NCBI GenBank assembly: GCA_044357345.1
Contig: JBIKPR010000005.1
Location: 1 to 64,000, forward strand
Direction of reading: 5' to 3'
Source of the DNA: JABMMZ01 sp044357345
GTDB lineage: Bacteria; Bacteroidota; Bacteroidia; NS11-12g; UBA955
Length of the DNA stretch: 64,000 nt
The translations under genes and the position numbers were made by a program. The notes beneath the pieces are model-generated. The model made no database searches, was not told the DNA's origin, and worked only from the letters and a program-made list of their open reading frames with translations. Positions 27,759 to 36,464 of the stretch are shown here, piece after piece. Each line of letters begins with the position of its first letter. Positions within the stretch are counted from its first letter, which is position 1.

Positions 27759-28772
27759 ATGAACAAAATATTTCAATTTTCAATTACTACAAGTGTAGTA
27801 TTTATCATGTTATTCTTAACATCATGTCATTCTAACAAATTAGATATCAATACAGATGACATTGAAGTGAAATTAGATATCAGACATTTTGAAAATGATT
27901 TGTTTGAAAATAAATTAAACGACTTTCAAAGTTTTTCTAATAAATATCCGTTTTTCTTAACCGATTACAATAAAGGCATCATCGGTTTTCCCGGAAATGA
28001 ACAAGAGGCTTTCCAGCAATTAATGTTGTTTAAAACAGATATAAATGCTAAAAAAGTGTATGGTTTTGTGAAAGAAAAATTTGGCAATTTTAAACCCTAT
28101 GAAACCGAATTAACTGAAGCTTATAAACGTTTTAAATACTTTTTTCCTGATCTTAAAATACCAAGCATTATTACCTACACAAGTAACTTCAGCTTTTATG
28201 TGAATCCAGTTGGGCAAGATTACATTGGAATTGCATTAGATATGCATTTAGGGCAAGATTTTAAACCATATGAATACACGAATATTGAATTGTATTGGAG
28301 GAAAATTTTAATTCCTCAAACGTTGGTGACCAATCATATGCTAGCACATGCAAACGATCTATTCCTAAAAACAAACAAAGCCAAAAATTTTACAGATGAA
28401 ATGATTTATTATGGTAAATTACTTTATTTTCTTGATGCAGTTACCCCAAATGTCCCTGACCATATAAAAATTGGAATGACACAGGCAGAGTTTGATTGGT
28501 GTAAAAAAGAAGAGCACAATATTTGGGCATTTATAGTAAAAGAAAAGTATCTATTTGATACCGATAAAAGACGATTTGAACGCCTTTTAAAAGAAGGTCC
28601 AAAAACCATAGCCAGCGGCATTCCTCCAGAAGCTCCGGCAATGATTGGGCGCTACGTTGGTTGGATGGCCGTTAGGATGTATATGAATGAAAACAATTCA
28701 GTTGATTTGAAGACTTTAATGAACAACAACAATGCTGAATTGATTTTACAAGAAAGCGCTTACAAACCTTAA
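27759..28772 (+). CDS. gldB: Gliding motility lipoprotein GldB
   Basis: 337 residues. The signal ends FLTSC, giving lipid Cys23. The mature protein fits GldB: VKLDIRHFENDLF near 36-48, PSIITYTSNFSFYVNP near 133-148, IGIALDMHLGQDF near 152-164 and LVTNHMLAHANDLF near 189-202. GldB is an envelope lipoprotein needed for gliding and T9SS function in Flavobacterium. In that genus gldC follows gldB directly; here the next gene is a convergent trkH and no gldC is visible. It starts 28 bases from the barrel-protein gene, divergently. Confidence 0.88.
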   Translation: MNKIFQFSITTSVVFIMLFLTSCHSNKLDINTDDIEVKLDIRHFENDLFENKLNDFQSFSNKYPFFLTDYNKGIIGFPGNEQEAFQQLMLFKTDINAKKVYGFVKEKFGNFKPYETELTEAYKRFKYFFPDLKIPSIITYTSNFSFYVNPVGQDYIGIALDMHLGQDFKPYEYTNIELYWRKILIPQTLVTNHMLAHANDLFLKTNKAKNFTDEMIYYGKLLYFLDAVTPNVPDHIKIGMTQAEFDWCKKEEHNIWAFIVKEKYLFDTDKRRFERLLKEGPKTIASGIPPEAPAMIGRYVGWMAVRMYMNENNSVDLKTLMNNNNAELILQESAYKP

Positions 28773-30572
28773 TTACCCAATGTTCAAATGCGTAGTAGCG
28801 TATTTGAAATCTGCATTAATTGCTTTTTCACTCAGCGAATAAGCCAAAGTGACAATACCCACTCGACCTACAAACATTGCAATAGTCAACGTAACTTTGC
28901 TTGCATCTGATAATCCAGAAGTTATACCTGTACTAAGTCCAACAGTTGCAAATGCTGAAACTGCCTCATAAGCCAAACGCACCAATTCTATGCCTTTGTC
29001 GGTAAATGACAAAACTGTTATGACCAGCAAAACAAATAAGCCCGAAAAAATCACAACTGCAAAAGCCTTGTAAATCAAATCTTGTGCAATGCTTCTGTTG
29101 CCTAAGGTCATTTCTCTTTTACCTCTTATGGTTCCAATTACTGCAACCATCATTACAACAAATGTACTTGTTTTTATACCACCACCCGTTGAAGCTGAAG
29201 AGGCTCCAATGAACATTAGAAATATTGAAAGTAAAAGCAAGGTATTGGGTAAATGTTCTAAACTTATGCTGTTAAATCCACTGGTCCTTAAATTCACCGA
29301 TTGAAAAAAACAGATTGCGATTTGTGCTATCGGTGTTTGGGTTCCAAACCGAGGATCGTCAATTAAAAAATAAAAAGAAAGCATCCCGACTAGAATTAGG
29401 ATTATACTCATGTATATCGATACTTTAGAACTCAATTTCCATTCTCTCCAAGGTTCTTTTAAGCGTATTCTTAACATAAGAGGCGAAAACACATCCCTAA
29501 TTACCGGAAAGCCCAAACTGCCAAAAAATATGATTACACCGACAAAAATATGCAACATGTAAAGCTCAGAAATTAGCGGCGTTTCAAAATTGTACTCAAA
29601 AGTGCTAAATCCTGCATTACAAAAGGCCGAAACACTATGGAATATAGAGGCGTATATTTTTTCACCTGGACTTGAAAACTGGTAATCACCCCATAAGACA
29701 TAAATTCCCAAGGCGCCCAAACCTTCAATTAAAAAAGTCATGATTAAAATTCTTTTAATTAAATAATAACTTCCGCTCATATTTTCTGCATCCAACAATT
29801 CATTCATCGCAATTTGATGCTTTACCCCAATTCCTTTTTTTATAAACGAGGCGAAAAATGATGCAAAGGTCAATATGCCTATACCACCCAATTGAATTAA
29901 AAGTAAAATGATAATTTGACCTTTAATATTGAAAAAAGTAGCCGTATTAACAACTGTTAATCCGGTCACACAACTGGCACTGCCTGCCGTGAAAACAGCA
30001 TCTACAAAATTTAAATAATTTCCAGTATGATTAAAACCCGGTAAGGTTAAGAGCGAGCCTCCACCTAAAATTAGTATTACAAATGATATAATAAAAAGGG
30101 TAGTGGGCTTTAACTTTGTTGTGTAGATTGAGTTAATCGATTTAACCAATTCGATTGCTGCAAAAATCAACAAGAAAAATTGAATGAAAAAGTGATAAAT
30201 CGATCTGTAATTTTTAATATTTAATCGAATTAGAAACTTCTCAAGAATTGGGTGTCCAAATAGAAAATAACTTATTCCATCGTAAACAACCAGTAGAATT
30301 AAAATACCCTCTAAGGCATTTGAACTAAGGAAACTTTGCTTGTCTTTTGTTAGCGCTAATCGAATGATAAAACCAATTATAAAAACCAAATAAAAGAACC
30401 GGGTACTAAGGATAATTAATTTAATATTTTCTTCTGTATGGTTAAATCCGTAGCGGTATACCATAACCCCCAATACCAATAAAGAAGATACTAAAGTAAA
30501 GACTCTTAATATCCTCGATATTATTTCCTCTTGCCTAAACAAGAAATAGGATATTCTTTTTTTTAAATTCAA
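28773..30572 (-). CDS. TrkH/KtrB-family potassium uptake channel subunit
   Basis: 599 residues, longer than most TrkH because of about four extra N-terminal helices (residues 15-125). The four pore repeats are visible: AGSASCVTGLTVVN (about 205), SAFCNAGFSTF (about 325), LRTSGFNSI (about 430) and SAFATVGLSTGIT (about 550). Each has a selectivity-filter glycine. It imports K+ through the inner membrane with a TrkA/KtrA-type regulator that is not in this window. TTG start at 30572. It is third in a minus-strand run after the aminotransferase and the kinase. Confidence 0.92.
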   Translation of the reverse strand: MNLKKRISYFLFRQEEIISRILRVFTLVSSLLVLGVMVYRYGFNHTEENIKLIILSTRFFYLVFIIGFIIRLALTKDKQSFLSSNALEGILILLVVYDGISYFLFGHPILEKFLIRLNIKNYRSIYHFFIQFFLLIFAAIELVKSINSIYTTKLKPTTLFIISFVILILGGGSLLTLPGFNHTGNYLNFVDAVFTAGSASCVTGLTVVNTATFFNIKGQIIILLLIQLGGIGILTFASFFASFIKKGIGVKHQIAMNELLDAENMSGSYYLIKRILIMTFLIEGLGALGIYVLWGDYQFSSPGEKIYASIFHSVSAFCNAGFSTFEYNFETPLISELYMLHIFVGVIIFFGSLGFPVIRDVFSPLMLRIRLKEPWREWKLSSKVSIYMSIILILVGMLSFYFLIDDPRFGTQTPIAQIAICFFQSVNLRTSGFNSISLEHLPNTLLLLSIFLMFIGASSASTGGGIKTSTFVVMMVAVIGTIRGKREMTLGNRSIAQDLIYKAFAVVIFSGLFVLLVITVLSFTDKGIELVRLAYEAVSAFATVGLSTGITSGLSDASKVTLTIAMFVGRVGIVTLAYSLSEKAINADFKYATTHLNIG

Positions 30573-30582
30573 TGAAATTTTA

Positions 30583-31554
30583 TTAGATCAAGTAACTAGA
30601 TTCTTTTTTCAATTTTTCTATACTTATTGGCACCACACCGCTCTCTTCACAAACCAATCCACCCGCCAAATTTGACAACTCTGCCAAAATTCCCATTTCT
30701 ACTTTACAAGCTAAGCACAAAGAAGCTACACTTATAACCGTATCGCCTGCACCGCTTACATCTGAGATGTTTCTAATATGCGCAGGGATGAAGTTAAAGT
30801 CACTATGGTCTGTAACCATTACACCATCTTCACTCAGCGTAACCATCGTATAAGTATTACCCAACTTTTCATTCAATGCTAAAACCAAGTCAACTAAGTT
30901 TTCCTTCTTTTTTAAGTTTAAATCACTGTTTAAGCCCTCTTTAATTTCTTTTAAATTGGGTTTAAACAAAGTTACATTTTTGTAGGCTAAAAAGTTTTTC
31001 TTTTTTGGATCTACAGCCACTGGTTTACCAGCCTTTACAGCTATATCTATTAAAATCGGAATGTTCTTTTCTGTTAAAACCCCTTTGTTATAATCTTCTA
31101 ATACAACGACATCACATTTTTTTATGTGCGATGTATAGGCCTTTATTAATTTAACGTTCTCAGCATCACTAATGTCTGTTAACATTTCCTGATCCATTCT
31201 TAACAATTGATGCTTGTTTCCAATAATTCTAGTTTTGGTGGTGGTCTTTCTGTTTTTTGATTGAACAATTCCTGAAGTTGGCATTTTGCTGTTTTGCATT
31301 AACGAAAGCAATGCATCACCATCCTCATCCTTTCCAACTACTGAACACAAAATAGGGATTGCTTTTAAAGCAATGATATTGATCGCAACATTTGCCGCAC
31401 CACCCAAACGCATGTCTCTTTCGTCGATGTTTACAACTGGCACTGGGGCTTCTGGAGAAATGCGCTCAACTTTACCCATGATGTAAGCGTCAATCATAAC
31501 GTCGCCAACTATTAAAACACGCTTTCCTTCGAATTGATTGATAAGATTTTCCAT
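30583..31554 (-). CDS. rfaE1: PfkB-family kinase, RfaE1-like (heptose-7-phosphate kinase type)
   Basis: 323 residues. Opening VLIVGDVMIDAYIMGKVERI and SPEAPVPVVN, then the substrate loop LGGAANVAINI near 51-61, and the C-terminal DVSGAGDTVISVASL near 268-282 with the catalytic Asp. This is the pattern of the kinase half of HldE/RfaE, which phosphorylates D-glycero-beta-D-manno-heptose 7-phosphate for LPS core heptose. The nucleotidyltransferase half is absent, as in split RfaE1/RfaE2 organisms. It lies five bases after the aminotransferase gene. Substrate specificity is inferred from family only. Confidence 0.88.
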   Translation of the reverse strand: MENLINQFEGKRVLIVGDVMIDAYIMGKVERISPEAPVPVVNIDERDMRLGGAANVAINIIALKAIPILCSVVGKDEDGDALLSLMQNSKMPTSGIVQSKNRKTTTKTRIIGNKHQLLRMDQEMLTDISDAENVKLIKAYTSHIKKCDVVVLEDYNKGVLTEKNIPILIDIAVKAGKPVAVDPKKKNFLAYKNVTLFKPNLKEIKEGLNSDLNLKKKENLVDLVLALNEKLGNTYTMVTLSEDGVMVTDHSDFNFIPAHIRNISDVSGAGDTVISVASLCLACKVEMGILAELSNLAGGLVCEESGVVPISIEKLKKESSYLI

Positions 31555-31559
31555 CTTTA

Positions 31560-32747
31560 TTATTTTAAGGCCAATAATGCTTGTTTGATTCTTTCCATTG
31601 CTTTCAACAAATTCTCTTCGCTTGTCGCATAGGACATTCTAATGCAATTGTCATTTCCAAATGCAGATCCTGCAACCGTTACCACATATACTTCGTTTAA
31701 AAGATACATGCATATGTCTTGAGAATTGTTAACCGTATGCCCATTGTATGACTTTCCATAAAATGAACTAACATCTGGAAACAAATAAAATGCCCCAGGA
31801 GGTAAACTCAATTTTAATCCTGGAATCTCTTTCAAAATATTGTAACATAAATCGCGTCTAATTTTAAAAGCATCCCTCATCTTATAAGTAGGAGTTAAAT
31901 CGCCATTTAAAGCTGCAATAGCAGCCTTTTGAGCAATAGAGTTTGTACCACTGGTAAATTGACTTTGTAGTTTTTCACATGCATAAGCAATGGCCTTGGG
32001 AGCACCAATATAGCCTATACGCCAACCCGTCATTGAAAATGCTTTTGAAACGCCATTAACAGTTACTGTTCTGTTTATTAAAGTGCCGTAATTGGCTATG
32101 CTGTAATGCTTGCCGCCAAAATTAATGTGTTCATATATCTCATCACTAATGATATAAACCTTTGGATGTCTTTCAAATACTTCAGCCAATTCTTTTAATT
32201 CGTCCTCCGTATAGATCATACCGCTAGGATTGTTAGGACTGCTGAACATAAATAATTTGGTTTTATCTGTTATCTTTTCTTCAAGCTGTTTAGGGGTGAT
32301 TTTATAATTAGATTCAACATCAGTATCTATAAAAACATTTACACCTTCGGCCAAATTGACCATGTCAGCATAACTTACCCAAAATGGTCGTGGTATTATT
32401 ACTTCATCGCCCGGATTAACAAGTGACAATACAGCATTCATAATCGAATTTTTTGCCCCTGTGCTCACAACAATTTGATCTGTGTTGTAAGCCAAACCAT
32501 TTTCCCGCAAAAACTTAGCCGATATGGCTTCCTTTAAATCAGGAATACCTGCAACTGGTGTATAAAAGGTAAAATTATCGTTTAAAGCATCAACCGCTGC
32601 TTTTTTGATGTGGTCTGGTGTGTAAAAATCAGGTTCGCCAAAACTTAAACTAATAATGTCTTTGCCTTCTGCTTTTAATGCGCGACCCAACTTGGCCATG
32701 GCAATTGTCTCAGATTCAGATATGCGATTTAACCTTTCGGCTATCAT
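31560..32747 (-). CDS. Class I PLP aminotransferase (aspartate aminotransferase type)
   Basis: 395 residues from the ATG at 32747. A longer frame begins with TTG at 32771, but the ATG gives the usual opening LNRISESETIAMAKL. Fold-type I motifs: SLSFGEPDFYTPDHI near 34-48, SSPNNPSGMIY near 170 (Asn/Pro/Gly of the substrate pocket), SDEIYEHI near 200 and the PLP lysine in VSKAFSMTGWRIGY near 233-246. It belongs to the AspB/AspC-like subgroup I-gamma. It probably transfers the amino group between aspartate and 2-oxoglutarate, though related acceptors are possible. First gene of the run with rfaE1 and trkH. Confidence 0.93.
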   Translation of the reverse strand: MIAERLNRISESETIAMAKLGRALKAEGKDIISLSFGEPDFYTPDHIKKAAVDALNDNFTFYTPVAGIPDLKEAISAKFLRENGLAYNTDQIVVSTGAKNSIMNAVLSLVNPGDEVIIPRPFWVSYADMVNLAEGVNVFIDTDVESNYKITPKQLEEKITDKTKLFMFSSPNNPSGMIYTEDELKELAEVFERHPKVYIISDEIYEHINFGGKHYSIANYGTLINRTVTVNGVSKAFSMTGWRIGYIGAPKAIAYACEKLQSQFTSGTNSIAQKAAIAALNGDLTPTYKMRDAFKIRRDLCYNILKEIPGLKLSLPPGAFYLFPDVSSFYGKSYNGHTVNNSQDICMYLLNEVYVVTVAGSAFGNDNCIRMSYATSEENLLKAMERIKQALLALK

Positions 32748-32790
32748 CGATTTGTCTTCTTGATTTGTCAAAATTTCAACTTATAAAATG

Positions 32791-32798
32791 CAAACCTA
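32791..32798 (-). promoter_or_regulatory. Bacteroidota -7 element for the aminotransferase operon
   Basis: TAGGTTTG on the minus strand fits TAnnTTTG. It ends 43 bases before the ATG at 32747. No matching -33 TTG. Confidence 0.35.
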
Positions 32799-32860
32799 AC
32801 TCAATTATTGTAATTCTTGAAACTTAACTTGTTAAACAATATGGTGCAGTGCATTATTTT

Positions 32861-32894
32861 CTATACATATTTATAATAATTGAAATATGTATAG
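32861..32894. terminator. 12-bp perfect inverted repeat after gldG
   Basis: Arms CTATACATATTT (32861-32872) and AAATATGTATAG (32883-32894) with a 10-base AT loop. It lies 15 bases past the gldG stop and about 60 bases before the next promoter on the same strand. It could end the gldAFG transcript, but no T-run follows, so an operator or an RNA-stability stem are alternatives. Confidence 0.4.
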
Positions 32895-32908
32895 TTGAAA
32901 ACCCAAAT

Positions 32909-34729
32909 CTAATTTCGGGTGTATTTTCTTTTTCTATACCACATATTAAATAAGCCAAACAACAACACCAATAGCACAGGGAAGGCTGTATTTAATAACT
33001 GCCACTTTGTTTTCTCACTAAAGGTTTCTCCCTCAGCTTTAGGTGCTGTCAGACGCGGTTTATCCAATAACCTCAATGCTATTTCCTTGGTTCTAATATC
33101 AATCAAACCGCTCTCATCAAACATATAATCAAAGCAGTTTAATAGGAACTTCTTATTCGCAAATTGGCGTCCTGTCTCTCTGTCAAATCCTAGAGGGTAG
33201 ATTTCGCCACTGCTGCGTTTAACATAATTTAAGCCTAAATCGCCGTCCGCCAATACAATCATGCTGTTTGTTACTGATTCTTTAACTGGAAATTCATAAA
33301 TTTTATCTGGACGTTTAAAATTTGATTTAAATTCGCCTTCCAACAAAACACCGGATACTTGTAACCCAGATTTAAATGATTGCAAATATTTTCTGTCGTT
33401 ATTATTTGCCACAATACCCAAATCAACAAAGGCTGGTGCATCTTGTAATTTAGTCCTATCACTGCTCAATAATAGGTTGGTTATTTTAAGGTTTTTTCTT
33501 GAAATTGGCTTTAAGGTTCCTGAATATCGTCCCCAAACAACCTCGAGGTTTTTAACAATTGGATGTTCATTCCCCTTAAATGCAAACAAAGGATAATAAA
33601 CCCAAGGAAATGGAACCATTTGGCCTGGTCTCGATGGGTCATTTAATACAATATTGTTGCATTGTAAATCCATTAATAAATTGGAGTTTAATCGAACACC
33701 ATAATTGAACAACATGGTACGTAGATTCTCATTGTCATAATCCGGGAAAAATGCTTTTGTTTGCCTTCTTAAACTGTCATGCTCAGCCTGTAAAGGGTCT
33801 ACCATCCAAATGGTTTTTCCACCATTCATAATGTATTGATCTAATATATACGCTTCATCTTTTTGAAGGGGCTCTGTTGGTTTTATGATTACAATACCAT
33901 CGTATTGATTAAGCATCTCCAGAGACTTTAAAACGATACGCTTTCCCAATGTGTCGTAATTTTGGGTTTCTTCTGTGAGATAAACAAACTGCTTTAAATA
34001 ATTTTCATTGCCTAAATTAAAAAACACCCTATCAATGCTGTAGTTTTCACTTAAAGATGAAAGCAATTCATCGGTGTGGGCTTCATCCGGTTCTCCGTGA
34101 CCGAAAAGGAAAGCTATTTTTTTAGGTGTTTTGTTTACACATTTTCTGATGGCATTTGCAAATTCATATTCTAGTCCCTCTATCGATTTGTTAATTGCAC
34201 TTTCTTCAGCGCGCCCCATTTCGGTATTTAAAAGATTGACTACATATTCTTTGTTTGAACCATAACTGACTTCTGCAGATGGTAAAATTAAATTCCTTTT
34301 TTGTTGGTCAGCACCCAATTCAAGATCATTGTAGTACATCACACCTTTTTCGTTCAGTTGCTTTATAATCTCTGCCTTTTCTTTATCAGTTTTGTCTTTA
34401 AAGACATTGATGAATTCAAAATCAATTTTGTTGCCACTCACATCTCTAAACTCACTAAGAATGTCCATGGTTGCAGTCCTCAATCTTTTAAATCGAGAGG
34501 AAAGGTTATCACCCTCCAAATACACCTTAAAATACATCCTGTCATTGACCTTACGGGCAAGATTCTTTGATGTTTCTGATAAAGTAAAACGTTTCTCTTT
34601 CGTCAAATCAAACTTTTTATAGTACTGGGTAGCTAAAACATTTACAACACCAATAACTACGAACAACAACAACAATTCAATGATGGATTGTTGTTTTATA
34701 CTTCTTTTTTGCTTCTGCACTTTTACCAT
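32909..34729 (-). CDS. gldG: Gliding-motility ABC transporter, GldG substrate-binding-like subunit
   Basis: 606 residues. An N-terminal helix (about 18-35) is followed by the GldG signature QYYKKFDLTKEKRFTLSE and a long periplasmic domain (IAFLFGHGEPDEAHTDEL near 205-222; YDGIVIIKPTEPLQKDEAYI near 275-294), then a C-terminal helix near 580-600. GldA, GldF and GldG form an ABC transporter required for gliding in Flavobacterium johnsoniae. The ATG overlaps gldF by seven bases, so the two are coupled. The cargo is not known even in model species. Confidence 0.93.
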   Translation of the reverse strand: MVKVQKQKRSIKQQSIIELLLLFVVIGVVNVLATQYYKKFDLTKEKRFTLSETSKNLARKVNDRMYFKVYLEGDNLSSRFKRLRTATMDILSEFRDVSGNKIDFEFINVFKDKTDKEKAEIIKQLNEKGVMYYNDLELGADQQKRNLILPSAEVSYGSNKEYVVNLLNTEMGRAEESAINKSIEGLEYEFANAIRKCVNKTPKKIAFLFGHGEPDEAHTDELLSSLSENYSIDRVFFNLGNENYLKQFVYLTEETQNYDTLGKRIVLKSLEMLNQYDGIVIIKPTEPLQKDEAYILDQYIMNGGKTIWMVDPLQAEHDSLRRQTKAFFPDYDNENLRTMLFNYGVRLNSNLLMDLQCNNIVLNDPSRPGQMVPFPWVYYPLFAFKGNEHPIVKNLEVVWGRYSGTLKPISRKNLKITNLLLSSDRTKLQDAPAFVDLGIVANNNDRKYLQSFKSGLQVSGVLLEGEFKSNFKRPDKIYEFPVKESVTNSMIVLADGDLGLNYVKRSSGEIYPLGFDRETGRQFANKKFLLNCFDYMFDESGLIDIRTKEIALRLLDKPRLTAPKAEGETFSEKTKWQLLNTAFPVLLVLLFGLFNMWYRKRKYTRN

Positions 34730-35451
34730 TTTCTGCTGTTAAAAATAATTTTTGTCAACCAAATAAACAAAACAATCAAACTCAAAAAATACACAACATC
34801 TCTTGTATCTACTACACCTCTGCTAATATTTCTGTAATGAAAATTTATCCCAAACCATTCAATAAAAAAATCAGTTTTCTTGAAGATTTCAAATGAACTC
34901 AAATAATCAAAACTGGAATAAAAAAAGAAACACAAGAACATACTAACAATAAAAGAAACAATTTGATTGTCTGTAATAACACTTGAAAACAATCCTATTG
35001 AAACATATCCAGCGCTCAAAAAGATTAATCCTAAATAGCTTCCCCAAATCGCTCCTGAGTCAACATTCCCAATTGGAATAGATAGTTTGTGAATGGTATA
35101 ATAATAAATGAATGTAGGCAATATGGAAAATAAAACAATAAGCAATCCTGCAAAATATTTACCTAATATGATGGATAAATCTGTAATTGGTTTTGTACTT
35201 AAAGTTTCAAAAGTTCCCGTTTTTTTCTCTTCACTAAATGAACGCATGGTGATGGCCGAAATTAAGAAAATGAAAATAATAGGAGCCATTTCAAAAAATG
35301 GATCTATGTTGGCATAACCTGCATCTAATATGTTCGTTTCATTAAAAATCCATATAAATAAACCATTCGCTACTAAAAAAACAATGATTACAATGATCGC
35401 AATTAATGAGCTTAAAAAACTCCGAATCTCTTTGGCTAATATACTAAACAT
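34723..35451 (-). CDS. gldF: Gliding-motility ABC transporter permease GldF
   Basis: 242 residues with six hydrophobic helices. It begins MFSILAKEIRSFLSSLIA and has the ABC-2 segment TMRSFSEEKKTGTFETLSTK (about 67-86) that couples to the ATPase. It is the membrane subunit of the GldAFG transporter. Its start lies one base after the end of gldA and its end overlaps gldG, so the three are one transcription and translation unit. Confidence 0.94.
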   Translation of the reverse strand: MFSILAKEIRSFLSSLIAIIVIIVFLVANGLFIWIFNETNILDAGYANIDPFFEMAPIIFIFLISAITMRSFSEEKKTGTFETLSTKPITDLSIILGKYFAGLLIVLFSILPTFIYYYTIHKLSIPIGNVDSGAIWGSYLGLIFLSAGYVSIGLFSSVITDNQIVSFIVSMFLCFFFYSSFDYLSSFEIFKKTDFFIEWFGINFHYRNISRGVVDTRDVVYFLSLIVLFIWLTKIIFNSRKW

Positions 35452-35452
35452 C

Positions 35453-36361
35453 TTATTTTGTTACATTTTTAAATACGTCTTCCAAACTGCTCTCTATTAA
35501 TTTCATTTCGGTTAAAATGAGGTCTTGCTTTACGGCAAAATTAAAAATCTCTGATTTTATGATGTCTTCTCCCTTTTTAGATTTAACAATGTAGGTGCTG
35601 TCCGCCAATAAATTGGCTTCTGACAAGGCATTTAATTCAGATAACTGCTTGGCGTTTAATGTCCGGTTAAACGAAACCTGTACCATGTTATCAGGACTAA
35701 ATGAGTGTTTTAACTCTTCGGTCTTTCCATTTGCAACAATTTTACCTTTGTTTACAATCATCACTCGGTTGCACATAGCCTCCACTTCTTGCATAATATG
35801 AGTAGACAACAAAACTGTTTTCTCCTTGCCAATATTTATAATCAGATTGCGTATTTCAACAATTTGATTCGGATCTAATCCACTTGTGGGTTCATCCAAT
35901 ATTAACACTTTAGGATTGTGTATGATTGCTTGGGCCAAACCAACTCTTTGCCTGTATCCTTTGGACAACTGACCAATTTTCTTGTTCTGTTCAACTTGCA
36001 AACCCGTTAATTCAATCATCTCCTTTACCCTTTGGGTTTTGTTGCTTAATTGGTAAACAGATGCCGCAAACATCAAATACTCCTTCACATACATGTCCAT
36101 GTAAAGCGGATTGTGCTCAGGCAAATACCCAATTTGTTTCCTAACTTCTATTGAGTCGGTTTCTACATTTAATCCGTTAACCCATGCGCTGCCAGAGGTA
36201 GGAGGGATGTAACAAGTTAATATTTTCATGGTCGTGGTCTTACCAGCTCCATTTGGACCCAAAAAGCCTACAATCTCTCCACTTTTAATTTCAAAATTAA
36301 TGTGGTCAATTGCATGCTGACTTTTATAAGTTTTCGTTAAATTTTCTACGCGTATTGACAC
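35453..36361 (-). CDS. gldA: Gliding-motility ABC transporter ATPase GldA
   Basis: 302 residues, GTG start at 36361. Full ABC ATPase: Walker A GPNGAGKTTT near 34-43, Q-loop YLPEHNPLYMDM near 79, signature LSKGYRQRVGLAQA near 131-144, Walker B VLILDEPTSGLDP near 151-163 and the switch His in LLSTHIMQEVEAM near 185. About 80 C-terminal residues follow the ATPase core, as in GldA. In F. johnsoniae gldA lies apart from gldFG; here the order is a contiguous gldA-gldF-gldG. Confidence 0.94.
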   Translation of the reverse strand: MSIRVENLTKTYKSQHAIDHINFEIKSGEIVGFLGPNGAGKTTTMKILTCYIPPTSGSAWVNGLNVETDSIEVRKQIGYLPEHNPLYMDMYVKEYLMFAASVYQLSNKTQRVKEMIELTGLQVEQNKKIGQLSKGYRQRVGLAQAIIHNPKVLILDEPTSGLDPNQIVEIRNLIINIGKEKTVLLSTHIMQEVEAMCNRVMIVNKGKIVANGKTEELKHSFSPDNMVQVSFNRTLNAKQLSELNALSEANLLADSTYIVKSKKGEDIIKSEIFNFAVKQDLILTEMKLIESSLEDVFKNVTK

Positions 36362-36464
36362 TTGGCAATAATTATTTGGTTGGCGAATTTAACAACAATT
36401 TTAATATTTATATAGCAAACATATACACCAAAATATGGGCCCACAAAGTTAATTGACTATAGAA

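Noticed and set aside
27732..27776. N-terminal extension of the barrel protein
   Set aside because: It overlaps gldB and puts 15 extra residues before a clear signal peptide.
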